Below are positions 40,723 through 52,121 of a DNA stretch of 64,000 nucleotides, piece by piece. The notes below the pieces were generated by a model. It searched no databases. It saw only the letters and a program-made list of their open reading frames with translations, and had not been told where the DNA came from. Made by a program: the position numbers and the translations under genes. Numbering within the stretch: position 1 is the stretch's first letter; each line of letters opens with the position of its first letter. Origin of the DNA: Mycolicibacterium moriokaense (lineage in GTDB: Bacteria > Actinomycetota > Actinomycetes > Mycobacteriales > Mycobacteriaceae); the NCBI RefSeq assembly GCF_003347205.1, contig NZ_QQBJ01000027.1:37108-101107 (forward strand), read 5' to 3'.

Positions 40723-41382
40723 ATGAAGATCGCCAACGAGTTCACCGTCAGCGCACCGATCGAGGACGCCTGGAACGTCCTCACCGACCTCGAACAGGTC
40801 ATCCCGCTGATGCCGGGCGCCCAGATGACCGGCCGCGACGGCGATGACGTGCTGGGCAAGGTGAAGGTCAAGGTCGGCCCGGTGACCAGTGAGTTCAGCG
40901 GCAAGGTGCACTTCGTCGAACAGGACGCCACCACGCACCGCGCCGTCATCGACGGAAAAGGCAAGGAAGCGCGCGGCACCGGCAACGCGGCGGCCACCGT
41001 CACCGCGCAGTTGCACGAAGCGGGCGACCACACCCGGGTCACCGTCGACACCGATCTGAAGATCGTCGGCAAGCTGGCCCAGTTCGGCAGCAGCATGCTC
41101 CAACAGGTGTCCGAGAAGCTGCTCGGGCAGTTCGTCGAGTCGCTGGAGGCCAAGCTGGCCGCCGACAGCGCCCCCGCTCCGGTCGCCAATCCCAACGGCC
41201 AGGCGCCGACGCCCGCCCCGCAGCAGCCCGAGGCCCAGCCCATCGACCTGATCCAGCTCGCGGGCGGTGGCGCGCTGAAGAAGTACGGCGTGCCCGTCTT
41301 CGGCGCGTTCCTGCTCGCGGCGCTGGTGTTCACCCTGGGCAGGCTGCGAATCGCACGAAAGGCGTTGCGCCGCAGCCGATGA
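40723..41382 (+). CDS. coxG: CoxG-like SRPBCC membrane-anchored protein
   Basis: A 219-residue protein. Residues 1-150 form the CoxG/SRPBCC fold (MKIANEFTVSAPIEDAWNVLTDLEQVIPLMPGAQ). A Pro/Ala/Gln linker follows, then one C-terminal helix (VPVFGAFLLAALVFTLGRLRIA). Recent work on mycobacterial CoxG shows it binds menaquinone and tethers CO dehydrogenase to the membrane; the fold and context fit. It lies between coxD and coxE, overlapping coxE by 4 bp. Confidence 0.9.
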   Translation: MKIANEFTVSAPIEDAWNVLTDLEQVIPLMPGAQMTGRDGDDVLGKVKVKVGPVTSEFSGKVHFVEQDATTHRAVIDGKGKEARGTGNAAATVTAQLHEAGDHTRVTVDTDLKIVGKLAQFGSSMLQQVSEKLLGQFVESLEAKLAADSAPAPVANPNGQAPTPAPQQPEAQPIDLIQLAGGGALKKYGVPVFGAFLLAALVFTLGRLRIARKALRRSR

Positions 41383-42563
41383 CGAGGCCCTACCTGCTGC
41401 CGGGCGTCGACCGCTCCGCGTTTGCGGTGGCGCTGGTCGCCAATCTGCGGGGTGCGGGTGTGGCGGTGTCGGCGGACGGGCCCGCCACGCTGGTGGCGGC
41501 GATGCGGCACATCGCGCCGCGTTCGCGCAGCACGCTCTACTGGGTCGCCCGCCTGAGCCTGGTCAACCGGGCCGACGACGTCCGGCTCTTCGACGCAGTC
41601 TTCGCCGCGGTCTTCGACGACGCGTTCCCCGGCAGACGGATCAACCCCGAGGATCGCCGGCCGCTGCCCAGCGGTGCGGCGACGCCGGGCATCGGCAGGG
41701 GCGAGGGCGGCAGCGGCGAAGCCGACGGCCTGCCGTGGACGACGCTGCCCACGTCCGTTCGCGCCGCCGAGTTCGCCGACGACGGCATCGCGGTGCCCGA
41801 CGCGCTGCCCAGCGCGCTGGTCGGGCGGGTCGACGAGCCGTTCGATCGCTTCGACGAGGACGACCTTCGCCGCATCGGCAGGTGGCTCGAGGAGATGTCG
41901 GGGCAGTGGCCGCGGCGGCGCACCCTGCGCCGCGAGGTGCACCGGCAGGGCAAGCGCATCGACCTCAGGGCGTCGACGCGGGCGTCGCGGCAGACGGGGT
42001 GGGAGGTGCTGCGGCTGCGGCGCACCCGCGCGCGCCACCGGTCACGCCGAGTGGTGATGGTCTGCGACGTCAGCAGGTCGATGCGGCCGTACGCGGCGAT
42101 CTATCTGCATCTGATGCGGGCGGCGATGCGGCGAAGCGACATCGCACCGGAGGTGTTCGCGTTCTCGACGTCGCTGACCCGGCTGACCCCGGCCCTGTCG
42201 CACCGCTCGGCCGAGGCGGCGTTGGCCAGAGCCAACGCGAAGGTGATCGACCGCTACGGCGGCACGCACCTGGGCCGCAGCGTGCACGAGCTCTTGGCCG
42301 CGCCGCACGGCAGCACGCTGCGCGGGGCGGTGGTGATCATCGCCTCCGACGGGTGGGACAGCGATCCGCCCGAGGTGTTGGCGCGCGCGCTGGCGCGGCT
42401 ACGCCAGCGCGCTCACCTGATCGTCTGGCTCAACCCCCGCGCGGCCAACCCCGACTTCGCGCCGCTGGCCGGATCGATGGCGGCGGCGCTGCCCTACTGC
42501 GACCTGTTCCTGCCCGCGCACTCCATCGACGGTCTGCGGACGCTATTCGACCGGCTGAGCTGA
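41379..42563 (+). CDS. coxE: CoxE-like von Willebrand factor A domain protein
   Basis: A 394-residue VWA protein (CoxE family). The MIDAS metal motif is VVMVCDVSRSMRPYAA (DxSxS form, about residues 225-240), with a later GGTHLGRSV and IIASDGWDSDP. It acts with the MoxR ATPase CoxD in maturing CO dehydrogenase. The ATG overlaps the coxG stop (ATGA). It ends the cox cluster and converges on dedA with a 21-bp overlap of coding ends. Confidence 0.9.
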   Translation: MTRPYLLPGVDRSAFAVALVANLRGAGVAVSADGPATLVAAMRHIAPRSRSTLYWVARLSLVNRADDVRLFDAVFAAVFDDAFPGRRINPEDRRPLPSGAATPGIGRGEGGSGEADGLPWTTLPTSVRAAEFADDGIAVPDALPSALVGRVDEPFDRFDEDDLRRIGRWLEEMSGQWPRRRTLRREVHRQGKRIDLRASTRASRQTGWEVLRLRRTRARHRSRRVVMVCDVSRSMRPYAAIYLHLMRAAMRRSDIAPEVFAFSTSLTRLTPALSHRSAEAALARANAKVIDRYGGTHLGRSVHELLAAPHGSTLRGAVVIIASDGWDSDPPEVLARALARLRQRAHLIVWLNPRAANPDFAPLAGSMAAALPYCDLFLPAHSIDGLRTLFDRLS

Positions 42564-43202
42564 GGCTTTGGCGGCGCGCCTGCGCTTGTACCACTCGATG
42601 ATCATCGGAGTGACCGAGGCGACGGCGATCAGGATGAAGATCGGCTCCAGCAGCTTCTGGATGATCTCGAACTGGCCCAGCCCGTACCCGAGCAGCGTCA
42701 CACCGACGCCCCACACCACCGCGCCGATGACGTTGAACAGAGTGAACACCCCGTAGCTCATCTTGGCGGCGCCCGCGGTGATCGGCGCCAGGGTCCGCAC
42801 GATCGGCACGAAGCGCGCGATCACGATGGCGAACGGCCCGCGCTGCTCGAAGAAGGCGTGGGCTTCGTCCAGGTAGCGCTGCTTGAGGATGCGCGCGTTG
42901 GGCTTGAACATGGTGGTGCCGACGTATCGGCCGATGAAGTAGCCGACCTGCCCGCCCAGGATGGCGGCGATCGGGATGAAGACCAACAGCTGCCACAGCG
43001 CGAAATCGGCCTTGCCCGCCGCCGCGGTACCCGCCGCCAGCATTCCCGCCACGAACAGCAGGGTGTCGCCGGGCAGCACGGGGAACAGCACGCCCGACTC
43101 GACGAAGATCACCACCAGCAGCCCCACCAGGGCCCAGGTGCCGAAGTACCCAATGAGCTTGATGGGGTCCAAGAAGTCCGGCATCAACATCACGGTGGTC
43201 AT
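42543..43202 (-). CDS. DedA-family membrane protein
   Basis: A 219-residue DedA/VTT-domain protein with four to six helices. The signature region is VLPGDTLLFVAGMLAAG, then GGQVGYFIGRYVGT and FFEQRGPFAIVIARFVPIVRTLAPITAGAAKMSY, carrying the conserved charged residues. DedA proteins flip lipid carriers such as undecaprenyl phosphate or phospholipids and use the proton gradient. It corresponds by position to Rv0364 next to fba. The 3' end overlaps coxE. Confidence 0.92.
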   Translation of the reverse strand: MTTVMLMPDFLDPIKLIGYFGTWALVGLLVVIFVESGVLFPVLPGDTLLFVAGMLAAGTAAAGKADFALWQLLVFIPIAAILGGQVGYFIGRYVGTTMFKPNARILKQRYLDEAHAFFEQRGPFAIVIARFVPIVRTLAPITAGAAKMSYGVFTLFNVIGAVVWGVGVTLLGYGLGQFEIIQKLLEPIFILIAVASVTPMIIEWYKRRRAAKASAQPVE

Positions 43203-43233
43203 GGCTCCCCAAGATACCGGCGTCGCCAGGGAA

Positions 43234-43680
43234 TCAGGACAACGGCGAGGTGCCCTTGAAGTGCAGCGTGCCGCCCCATGCGCTCAGGTAGCCGACGTTG
43301 CAGCCGCCGTCGACCCCCTCGGCCTGCACTCCCACCGTGTGGCTGCGGAAGCTGGTCAGGGGGTATTCGGGCGTGCTCTGGCCCGGTCCCACCTGGTCGG
43401 CGCCCACTTCCTGACCGTCGACGATGACATGGGCGATGATGTCGGAGCAATGGTTGGCGTTGGCGGTGAACGAGACGCTCGGCGCCATCACCGCGCCCAC
43501 GGACGCGCTGGGAATCTGGGCGCACAGCTGGGTCTGCGGCTGCGCACAATCGGGCACATCGATGTAGTTGTCCTGCGTGAACGGCTTCGCGGACGCGGCT
43601 GAGGCCAGCGCGAGGCCCGCACATGCCAGCGTCGCCGTGGCGACGCCGATGCGGGTGGCGCGGGAAAGTGTTCGTGTCAT
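43234..43680 (-). CDS. Small secreted protein, unknown function
   Basis: A 148-residue protein with a clear signal peptide (basic TRTLSRATRIG, hydrophobic VATATLACAGLALASAASA, cleavage after ASA). The mature part has four cysteines (DCAQPQTQLC, HCSD, GGCN), fit for two disulfides, and no catalytic motif. The ATG at 43680 is chosen because it begins the signal peptide; the open frame further upstream has no signal features. It lies 31 bp upstream of dedA in the same direction and is divergent from fba. Confidence 0.8.
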   Translation of the reverse strand: MTRTLSRATRIGVATATLACAGLALASAASAKPFTQDNYIDVPDCAQPQTQLCAQIPSASVGAVMAPSVSFTANANHCSDIIAHVIVDGQEVGADQVGPGQSTPEYPLTSFRSHTVGVQAEGVDGGCNVGYLSAWGGTLHFKGTSPLS

Positions 43681-43838
43681 GCCCGCAAAGCTATGTGCCG
43701 GCGGCGGAAATTGAATCGGGTGTTTCCCTACCGTTTGGGACCGTTCCGGGCTTTCCCCCGCGTCGACCAACCGCGCTGCTCACTCGGGCATCCCTTGAGA
43801 TACTGCAGGGGCCACACGAACCAGCGAGAGGATGTTCC

Positions 43839-44876
43839 ATGCCCATCGCCACTCCCGAGGTCTACGCCGAGATGCTGGCCAGAGCCAAGGAGCACTCGTA
43901 TGCGTTCCCGGCGATCAACTGCACCTCGTCCGAAACCATCAACGCAGCGCTGAAGGGGTTCGCCGACGCGGGCAGCGACGGCATCATCCAGTTCTCGACC
44001 GGCGGCGCCGAGTTCGGCTCCGGTCTCGGGGTGAAGGACATGGTGGTCGGCGCCGTGGGCCTGGCCGAGTTCGCGCACGTCGTCGCCGAGCAGTACCCGA
44101 TCACCGTCGCGCTGCACACCGACCACTGCCCCAAGGACAAGCTCGACACCTACGTCCGGCCGTTGCTGGCCATCTCGCAGAAGCGGGTGGCCGACGGCGG
44201 CAACCCGCTGATCCAGTCGCACATGTGGGACGGATCGGCGGTGCCGATCGACGAGAACCTGGCGATCGCCCAGGAACTGCTGAAGGAGGCCGCCGCGGCC
44301 AAGATCGTCCTCGAGATCGAGATCGGCGTGGTCGGCGGCGAGGAGGACGGCGTCGAGGCGGAGATCAACGAGAAGCTCTACACCACGCCGGAGGATTTCG
44401 AGAAGACCATCGAGGCGTTGGGCGCGGGCGAGCACGGCCACTACCTGCTGGCGGCGACGTTCGGCAACGTGCACGGGGTGTACAAGCCGGGCAACGTCAA
44501 GCTGCGGCCCGACATCCTGGCGCAGGGCCAGAAGGTGGCCGCCGCGAAACTCGGATTGTCCGAGGACGCAATGCCTTTCGACTTCGTCTTCCACGGCGGC
44601 TCGGGCTCGCTGAAGTCGGAGATCGAGGAGTCGCTGCGCTACGGCGTGGTGAAGATGAACGTAGACACCGACACCCAGTACGCCTTCAGCCGTCCCATCG
44701 TCGGCCACATGTTCAGCAACTACGACGGTGTGCTGAAGATCGACGGCGAGGTCGGCAACAAGAAGGTCTACGACCCGCGCAGCTACATGAAGAAGGCCGA
44801 GGCCGCCATGTCGGAGCGCGTGGTCGAGGCGTGCAATGACCTGCACAGCGCGGGCCGGAGTGTCACCGCCGGCTGA
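43839..44876 (+). CDS. fba: Class II fructose-1,6-bisphosphate aldolase
   Basis: A 345-residue zinc-dependent aldolase that splits fructose-1,6-bisphosphate into dihydroxyacetone phosphate and glyceraldehyde-3-phosphate. Visible parts: the N-terminus MPIATPEVYAEMLARAKEHS, the zinc/active-site segment VALHTDHCPKD (near residue 95), EIEIGVVGGEEDGVEAEI, the His of FGNVHGVYKPGNVKL and HGGSGSLKSEI, and MNVDTDTQYAF. Length matches the M. tuberculosis enzyme. A 158-bp gap separates it from the divergent secreted-protein gene; GAGAGGA precedes the ATG. Confidence 0.97.
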   Translation: MPIATPEVYAEMLARAKEHSYAFPAINCTSSETINAALKGFADAGSDGIIQFSTGGAEFGSGLGVKDMVVGAVGLAEFAHVVAEQYPITVALHTDHCPKDKLDTYVRPLLAISQKRVADGGNPLIQSHMWDGSAVPIDENLAIAQELLKEAAAAKIVLEIEIGVVGGEEDGVEAEINEKLYTTPEDFEKTIEALGAGEHGHYLLAATFGNVHGVYKPGNVKLRPDILAQGQKVAAAKLGLSEDAMPFDFVFHGGSGSLKSEIEESLRYGVVKMNVDTDTQYAFSRPIVGHMFSNYDGVLKIDGEVGNKKVYDPRSYMKKAEAAMSERVVEACNDLHSAGRSVTAG

Positions 44877-44900
44877 GCCGGCAATTCGGTACCGCCGGCT
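44876..44900. terminator. Bidirectional hairpin between fba and the convergent gene
   Basis: AGCCGGC-N11-GCCGGCT forms a 7-bp stem covering the end of fba and the stop codon of the convergent membrane-protein gene. No U-tract is present, as is common for mycobacterial terminators. Confidence 0.5.
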
Positions 44901-45747
44901 AACTTGCCGGCGCCTGGCAGATCTTCCACTGATCGTCGCGGAACTGCAGGTCGAAGCTGCGGGTGGAGCGGGTCTGCGGCGCGTACGCCATGAACGTCGT
45001 GACGTTGGCCTCGGCGTGCTCGCCGTTGACCACCACCTGGTCGATGCTGGCGACCACCGGGTATTGCTTCGCGGCGGCCACCCTGGCGTGCGTGTCGGCC
45101 CAGGCGCGGTCGTCGTAGTTGACGTAGCTGTCGCGGGTGGCGCCGCAGGTGATGCTGCGCAGCGTGGCCAGATCGCCGTTCTGCACCGCGATGTCGAAGT
45201 TCTGGATCGTCGAGCGGACCATGTCCTCCTGCGACTCCTTGGAACCGGAGTCGCGGGTCAGCAGCAGGGTGCCCAGTATCGCCACCGCGGCCAGCGCGGC
45301 GATCACCAGGATCAGCGCCACCACCCAGCCCCAGCTGCGCCGGTTGCCGGGGACATTCGGTGCATCCTCGCGCCCCGGAATCAGTTGTGGTGCAGCCGGA
45401 TTGCCCGGCGAGATCGGTTGGGTGGGCGTGGCGAAGATCTCGGTTGCCGGGTCGGGCGCGGGCTCGATGAACCGCGTCGTCGACGAGTCCATCCCCGAGG
45501 GCGCGGTGTATCGCCGCTCGGCAGGCACTTCCTCGGTGGGGGGCCCGGCGTCCACCGTGCCGGTGTCCTCCACCGCCATCACCTCGGTGGGGTGCTCCTC
45601 GACGATCGGCGGTATGTCATCGGTGAGCGCCGGGGCGGCCTCGGTCGCAGCGTCGCTGTCCGAGGGTGTCGGCGCGTCGTCGGTCGCGTCGTCGTTGTTC
45701 TCCACAGCCGGTTCATCTCCCTGGTCGGGCCCTGATGGGTTCGACAT
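44899..45747 (-). CDS. Single-pass membrane protein with DUF4878-like extracytoplasmic domain
   Basis: A 282-residue protein. Residues 1-140 are acidic, Pro/Ala-rich and disordered. One transmembrane helix follows (WVVALILVIAALAAVAILGTLLL, about 146-168), then a lumazine-binding/DUF4878-like NTF2-type outer domain ending LQFRDDQWKICQAPAS. It is the counterpart of Rv0361 by position near fba. The protein at 60100-60561 has the same layout without the long N-terminus. Function unknown. Confidence 0.82.
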   Translation of the reverse strand: MSNPSGPDQGDEPAVENNDDATDDAPTPSDSDAATEAAPALTDDIPPIVEEHPTEVMAVEDTGTVDAGPPTEEVPAERRYTAPSGMDSSTTRFIEPAPDPATEIFATPTQPISPGNPAAPQLIPGREDAPNVPGNRRSWGWVVALILVIAALAAVAILGTLLLTRDSGSKESQEDMVRSTIQNFDIAVQNGDLATLRSITCGATRDSYVNYDDRAWADTHARVAAAKQYPVVASIDQVVVNGEHAEANVTTFMAYAPQTRSTRSFDLQFRDDQWKICQAPAS

Positions 45748-45782
45748 CCCTGCAGCAGTCCTCCCGTGACGACCAGCTCCCG

Positions 45783-45798
45783 CGTCGGTTCACCGACG
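45783..45798. promoter_or_regulatory. 16-bp palindrome between divergent genes
   Basis: CGTCGGT-TC-ACCGACG is a perfect 7-bp inverted repeat with a 2-bp centre, midway between the divergent starts at 45747 and 45842. It could be an operator for both genes; the binding protein is unknown. Confidence 0.3.
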
Positions 45799-45841
45799 GT
45801 CCGTGGTTTCGAGCTTAATTGCCCCACGGCACAATAGGGCC

Positions 45842-46258
45842 ATGACGCGGATGGGTGATCTTCTCGGACCGGATCCGGTACGGCTTCCGGGTGACAGTGC
45901 AGCAGAGGCCGAACTCGAGGCAGGCGAGAAACCGGCGATCGTGGCGGCCGCGCACCCCACCGCCTCGGTGGCCTGGGCGATGCTTGCCGAGCAGGCGCTG
46001 GCCGACGAAGAGGTGATCGCCGCATACGCCTACGCGCGCACCGGCTATCACCGCGGCCTGGATCAATTGCGCCGAAACGGCTGGAAGGGGTTCGGGCCGG
46101 TGCCGTATGCACACGAGCCCAACCGGGGCTTCCTGCGGTGCGTGGCCGTGCTGGCCAAGGCCGCGGACGCGATCGGCGAATTGGACGAGCACGCCCGGTG
46201 CCTGGATCTGCTCGACGACTGCGATCCGGCGGCACGCGCCGAACTCGGTCTGGCCTGA
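45842..46258 (+). CDS. DUF3151 family protein
   Basis: A 138-residue soluble protein with the DUF3151 pattern: MTRMGDLLGPDPVRLPGD, AHPTASVAWAMLAEQAL, YAYARTGYHRGLDQLRRNGWKGFGPVPYAHEPNRGFLR. The family is actinobacterial, helical (TPR-like) and of unknown role. It corresponds to Rv0360c. The ATG at 45842 begins the conserved part. Its stop codon lies inside a hairpin shared with the convergent CDF gene. Confidence 0.88.
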   Translation: MTRMGDLLGPDPVRLPGDSAAEAELEAGEKPAIVAAAHPTASVAWAMLAEQALADEEVIAAYAYARTGYHRGLDQLRRNGWKGFGPVPYAHEPNRGFLRCVAVLAKAADAIGELDEHARCLDLLDDCDPAARAELGLA

Positions 46259-46267
46259 GGTCAGGCC
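46252..46267. terminator. Hairpin spanning two convergent stop codons
   Basis: GGCCTG-AGGT-CAGGCC is a 6-bp stem with a 4-base loop that contains both the TGA of the DUF3151 gene and the TGA of the convergent metal exporter. It probably serves as a compact bidirectional terminator. Confidence 0.45.
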
Positions 46268-47154
46268 TGCGCGTCGCAGTTGCAGTCGTCGGCCGCGTCG
46301 GGCGGCTCGACCTGCACGGTCGCGTGCTCCAGCCCGCGTGCCGTCAACACCGCCTTCGCGCCGTCGAGCACGCGCGCTGCGTCGGCGCGGCTGGTCAGAT
46401 GCGCCGTGACCATGTCCTTGCCGGGCACCAGCGTCCAGACGTGCAGGTCGTGCACCTCGGTGACCCCTTCGACGGCGCACAGCGCGGTGCGCAACTCCTC
46501 GACGTCGACGTGCGCCGGTGACGACTCGGACAGGATCCGCAGCGCGGCCCGCGCCAGCGCGATCGCCCGGGGGAGCACCCACAGCGCGACCAGTACGGCG
46601 ACGACGACGTCGGCGTAGGGCCAGTGCGTGGTGATCGTGACGATGCCCGCGATCAGCACGCCGATGCTGCCGACGGTGTCGGCGAGCACTTCCATGTAGG
46701 CGCCCTTCACAGCGAGGCTGCCCTCGGAGTGCGACCGAAGAAGCAACACCACGACCGCGTTGGCGGCCAGGCCGACCAGCGCCACCACGATCATCGGCAC
46801 GCCGGGGATCTCGGGCGCATCGCCGAGCCGCTCGAAGGCCTCGTAGAGGATGAATCCGGCAACCCCGATCAGCAGCGCGGCGTTGGCGACGGCGGTGAAC
46901 ACCTCGGCGCGGTGCCACCCGTAGGTGCGCGCGGGCGATGCGCTGCCGCGGCGGGCGAGCAGCACCGCGGTCAACCCCATGGACATCGCCACCAGGTCGG
47001 TGAGCATGTGGCCGGCGTCGGCCAGCAGCGCGATCGAGTTGATGAGAAGCGCCGTCGTCAGCTCGACGACGAAGAACGTGGTGAGGACGCCTGCGGCGAT
47101 GAGCATGCGGCTCACGCGGGCGTCGGCGCCCCCGTGATCGTGGCCAGCACCCAT
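46261..47154 (-). CDS. Cation diffusion facilitator (CDF) metal exporter
   Basis: A 297-residue CDF transporter of the ZitB/CzcD type with six helices and a cytoplasmic C-terminal domain. The first metal-site motif is ADAGHMLTDL (H-x3-D). In the partner helix the usual His-x3-Asp reads EVLADTVGSIG, with the His position replaced by Glu, so metal choice may differ. The tail ends DDCNCDAQA, with two cysteines that could bind metal. An N-terminal HDHGG also suits metal binding. The 41-bp gap upstream holds a palindrome (47165-47182). Confidence 0.88.
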   Translation of the reverse strand: MGAGHDHGGADARVSRMLIAAGVLTTFFVVELTTALLINSIALLADAGHMLTDLVAMSMGLTAVLLARRGSASPARTYGWHRAEVFTAVANAALLIGVAGFILYEAFERLGDAPEIPGVPMIVVALVGLAANAVVVLLLRSHSEGSLAVKGAYMEVLADTVGSIGVLIAGIVTITTHWPYADVVVAVLVALWVLPRAIALARAALRILSESSPAHVDVEELRTALCAVEGVTEVHDLHVWTLVPGKDMVTAHLTSRADAARVLDGAKAVLTARGLEHATVQVEPPDAADDCNCDAQA

Positions 47155-47164
47155 GCCGACAATC

Positions 47165-47182
47165 TATGCGTAATGGCGCATA
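47165..47182. promoter_or_regulatory. Palindrome upstream of the CDF exporter gene
   Basis: TATGCG-N6-CGCATA is a perfect inverted repeat 10 bp before the start of the metal exporter gene, resembling the AT-containing repeats bound by ArsR/SmtB-type metal sensors. The regulator is not in this window. Confidence 0.4.
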
Positions 47183-47195
47183 TGTCGCAAGGTTG

Positions 47196-47975
47196 CTACA
47201 TCCACGCCGACCAGAACTGGGTCAGCGCCAGGCCGCTGCCCACCAGGTAGCGCGGGACGCCGGACAGGTCGACGAACCAGGTCACCACGGCGAAGAAGTA
47301 CCGGCTCAGCGGCGTCGCGATGAACAGGATCAGCAGCACGAACAGGCCCCACTGTTTGGCGGGTTGCAGTGCACGCTGGGTGTCGGGGCTCAGGTGCGGT
47401 TCCAGCGCGCTGTAGCCGTCGAGTCCGGGCACCGGCAACAGGTTGAGGACGGCAGCGGTGACCTGCAGGAAGCCCGAGAACGCCAGCCCCGCCCAGAACA
47501 CCACGTGGGCGGGGTCGTAGAACAGCGCCGTCACCGTCAGCAGGATGACGGCGAACGCCACGTTGGTCAGCGGCCCGGCCAGGCTGACGATGGTCTTCTG
47601 CCGGTTGGTCATGAACGACGTCCGGACATACACCGCGCCGCCCGGCACGCCGATTCCGCCGAGCGCGATGAACAGGATCGGCAACAGCAGCGACAGCACC
47701 GGGTGGGTGTACTTGAACGGGTTGAGCGTCAGGTAGCCGCGCAGCGCCACACCGTGGTCGCCGAACCGCCATGCGGTGAAGGCGTGGGCGAACTCGTGCA
47801 GGCACAGCGACACGATCCAGCCGGCGATGACGAGGATGAACACCCCGACGTAGGACAGTGGCTTGATCTCGCTGGCGGACAGCCAGGCCAACACGCCGCC
47901 GGCCGCGGTGATCGCGACGATCGCCAGGAAGATCGGGCTCGGCCGCACCGATCCCTGAATCGCGGGAACACTCAC
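47196..47975 (-). CDS. M50-family site-2-type membrane protease
   Basis: A 259-residue intramembrane metalloprotease with about six helices. The zinc motif is HEFAH (in LCLHEFAHAFTAW, near residue 60) and the third ligand is the Asp of LLPVPGLDGY (near 166). No PDZ domain is present. It corresponds to Rv0359. Related proteases cut membrane-bound regulators, but no target can be named. It precedes the CDF gene in the same direction. Confidence 0.92.
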   Translation of the reverse strand: MSVPAIQGSVRPSPIFLAIVAITAAGGVLAWLSASEIKPLSYVGVFILVIAGWIVSLCLHEFAHAFTAWRFGDHGVALRGYLTLNPFKYTHPVLSLLLPILFIALGGIGVPGGAVYVRTSFMTNRQKTIVSLAGPLTNVAFAVILLTVTALFYDPAHVVFWAGLAFSGFLQVTAAVLNLLPVPGLDGYSALEPHLSPDTQRALQPAKQWGLFVLLILFIATPLSRYFFAVVTWFVDLSGVPRYLVGSGLALTQFWSAWM

Positions 47976-48000
47976 CTCACGAACGTACCGGCCGTGGCGG

Positions 48001-48810
48001 TCAGCCCGGCCAGTCGCATTCGGTCAGCTCGGCCGACAGCTGCCACAGCCGCTTGGCGGTCTCCGGGTCGCGGGCCTTGCGCAGCCGCCTGGTCACCCGC
48101 GGCTTGCCGAACTGCTTGAACACCGGGCACAGATACGTGCCCGCGGGAAGGTCCTGAGTGACGCCCATGACGCTGGAGCGCGACGCCGTCTTCGCGCTCT
48201 GCGGGAAGTTGCGCAGCCAACTCAGGCCCGACGACCAGCCGAGGAAACCCGTGCTGTAGCGGACGATGTTGGTGTCCGCCCCGCCGGGATCCACCACGAT
48301 CGCGCGCATGCCCCTTCTGACCAGTTCGTCGGTGAACAACATCACGGCGAGCTTGGACTGCCCGTAGGCGGCCCACTTCGAGTACGGCCGGGTGTGCCAG
48401 TTCAGGTCTTCCAGGTGCATCCGGGCGAACAAGTGGTTCATGCTCGTCACCGACACCACGCGATCCTTGATCCGGTCGCCGAGCAGGCAGGTCAGCGCGA
48501 AGTGGCCCAGGTAGTTGGTGCCCATGTGTGTCTCGAACCCGTCGGCGGTGCGGGTCAATGGCAGGCCGAGCACGCCTGCGTTGTTCACCAGCACGTCGAC
48601 GGCGTCGACCGAGTCGGCGAACTTGCGCACGCTGGTCAGGTCGGCGAGGTCCAGATGGGCGACCTCGACGTCGCCGGTCATCTCGGCCGCCACCCGCTCG
48701 GACTTCGGGATGTCGCGCGCCGCGATCAGCACGCTGTGGCCCGCGGCGGCCAGAGTCGTCGCCGTTTCCTTTCCGACACCGCTGTTGCCGCCGGTAACAA
48801 TGATTCGCAC
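48001..48810 (-). CDS. Short-chain dehydrogenase/reductase (retinol dehydrogenase-like)
   Basis: A 269-residue SDR: cofactor motif VTGGNSGVGKETA (residues 5-17), NNAG near 76, catalytic Ser in VVSVTSMNH and YGQSK near 148. The length and the NYLGHFALTCLL segment resemble the retinol dehydrogenase/WW-oxidoreductase-like group common in mycobacteria. Substrate unknown. It lies 25 bp before the M50 gene and 4 bp after the conserved hypothetical gene, so all may be one unit. Confidence 0.9.
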   Translation of the reverse strand: MRIIVTGGNSGVGKETATTLAAAGHSVLIAARDIPKSERVAAEMTGDVEVAHLDLADLTSVRKFADSVDAVDVLVNNAGVLGLPLTRTADGFETHMGTNYLGHFALTCLLGDRIKDRVVSVTSMNHLFARMHLEDLNWHTRPYSKWAAYGQSKLAVMLFTDELVRRGMRAIVVDPGGADTNIVRYSTGFLGWSSGLSWLRNFPQSAKTASRSSVMGVTQDLPAGTYLCPVFKQFGKPRVTRRLRKARDPETAKRLWQLSAELTECDWPG

Positions 48811-48814
48811 GGGC

Positions 48815-51428
<2,614 letters not shown>

Positions 51429-51446
51429 CCGTGTCACGATGACGGC

Positions 51447-52121
51447 GTGACACACCAGCCGATCCACCCACGCATCCGCAACCTCACCACCCCGCGGGCG
51501 GCGGCCGTCGCGGGGGTGCTGTTCGCGGTGCTGTTCGGCATCGCCCTGATTCTGATCCGCACGGCGTTGCCGGAGGGCGGCGAGCCGGGATCGCAGTGGG
51601 TGTCCGGGGCCAGCGGCCAGCTGCGGGTGGCCGCGGTGCTGATGCCGTTCGCGGGCATCGCGTTTCTGTGGTTCATCGGCGTGGTGCGCGACGGCTTCGG
51701 CCGCTACGAGGACAAGTTCTTCGCCTCGGTGTTCCTCGGCAGCGGATTGCTCTTCCTCGCAATGATTTTCACCTCGTCGGCGGTGGGAGCGGGCCTGGTG
51801 GCCAGCAGGGTCGGCGTCGCCGACGTGACCGAACGCGACGAGGTGGCCGAGTTCGGCCAGGCGCTGCTGCAGACGCTCTCCACCACCTACGGCCTGCGGA
51901 TGGCGGCGGTGTTCATGATCTCGCTGGCGACCATCTGGCTGCGGACCAACCTGATGCCGCGCTGGCTGGTCGGCGTGACGTACGCATCCGCGCTGGGGCT
52001 GCTGATCGCCAGCGACCTGAGCATGTGGATCGTGCTGGTCTTCCCGGTGTGGGTGCTGGTGGTCAGCCTGCTGCTGCTGGTTCGCTCAGGTGTGATCGAC
52101 CTGCACCACGACGATCACTAG
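51447..52121 (+). CDS. Four-helix integral membrane protein, unknown function
   Basis: A 224-residue membrane protein with about five hydrophobic helices: VAGVLFAVLFGIALILI, VAAVLMPFAGIAFLWFIGV, FFASVFLGSGLLFLAMIF, AAVFMISLATIWL and LIASDLSMWIVLVFPVWVLVVSLLLLV. No transport motif is recognised. It starts at a GTG 18 bp after the hotdog gene and converges with the ferredoxin gene with a 4-bp overlap. Confidence 0.8.
   Translation: MTHQPIHPRIRNLTTPRAAAVAGVLFAVLFGIALILIRTALPEGGEPGSQWVSGASGQLRVAAVLMPFAGIAFLWFIGVVRDGFGRYEDKFFASVFLGSGLLFLAMIFTSSAVGAGLVASRVGVADVTERDEVAEFGQALLQTLSTTYGLRMAAVFMISLATIWLRTNLMPRWLVGVTYASALGLLIASDLSMWIVLVFPVWVLVVSLLLLVRSGVIDLHHDDH

Noticed and set aside
51431-51453. GTGTCA-N11-TGACAC inverted repeat before the membrane-protein gene
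   Set aside because: It spans the start codon at 51447 with a long spacer, and no regulator is nearby; too weak to call.
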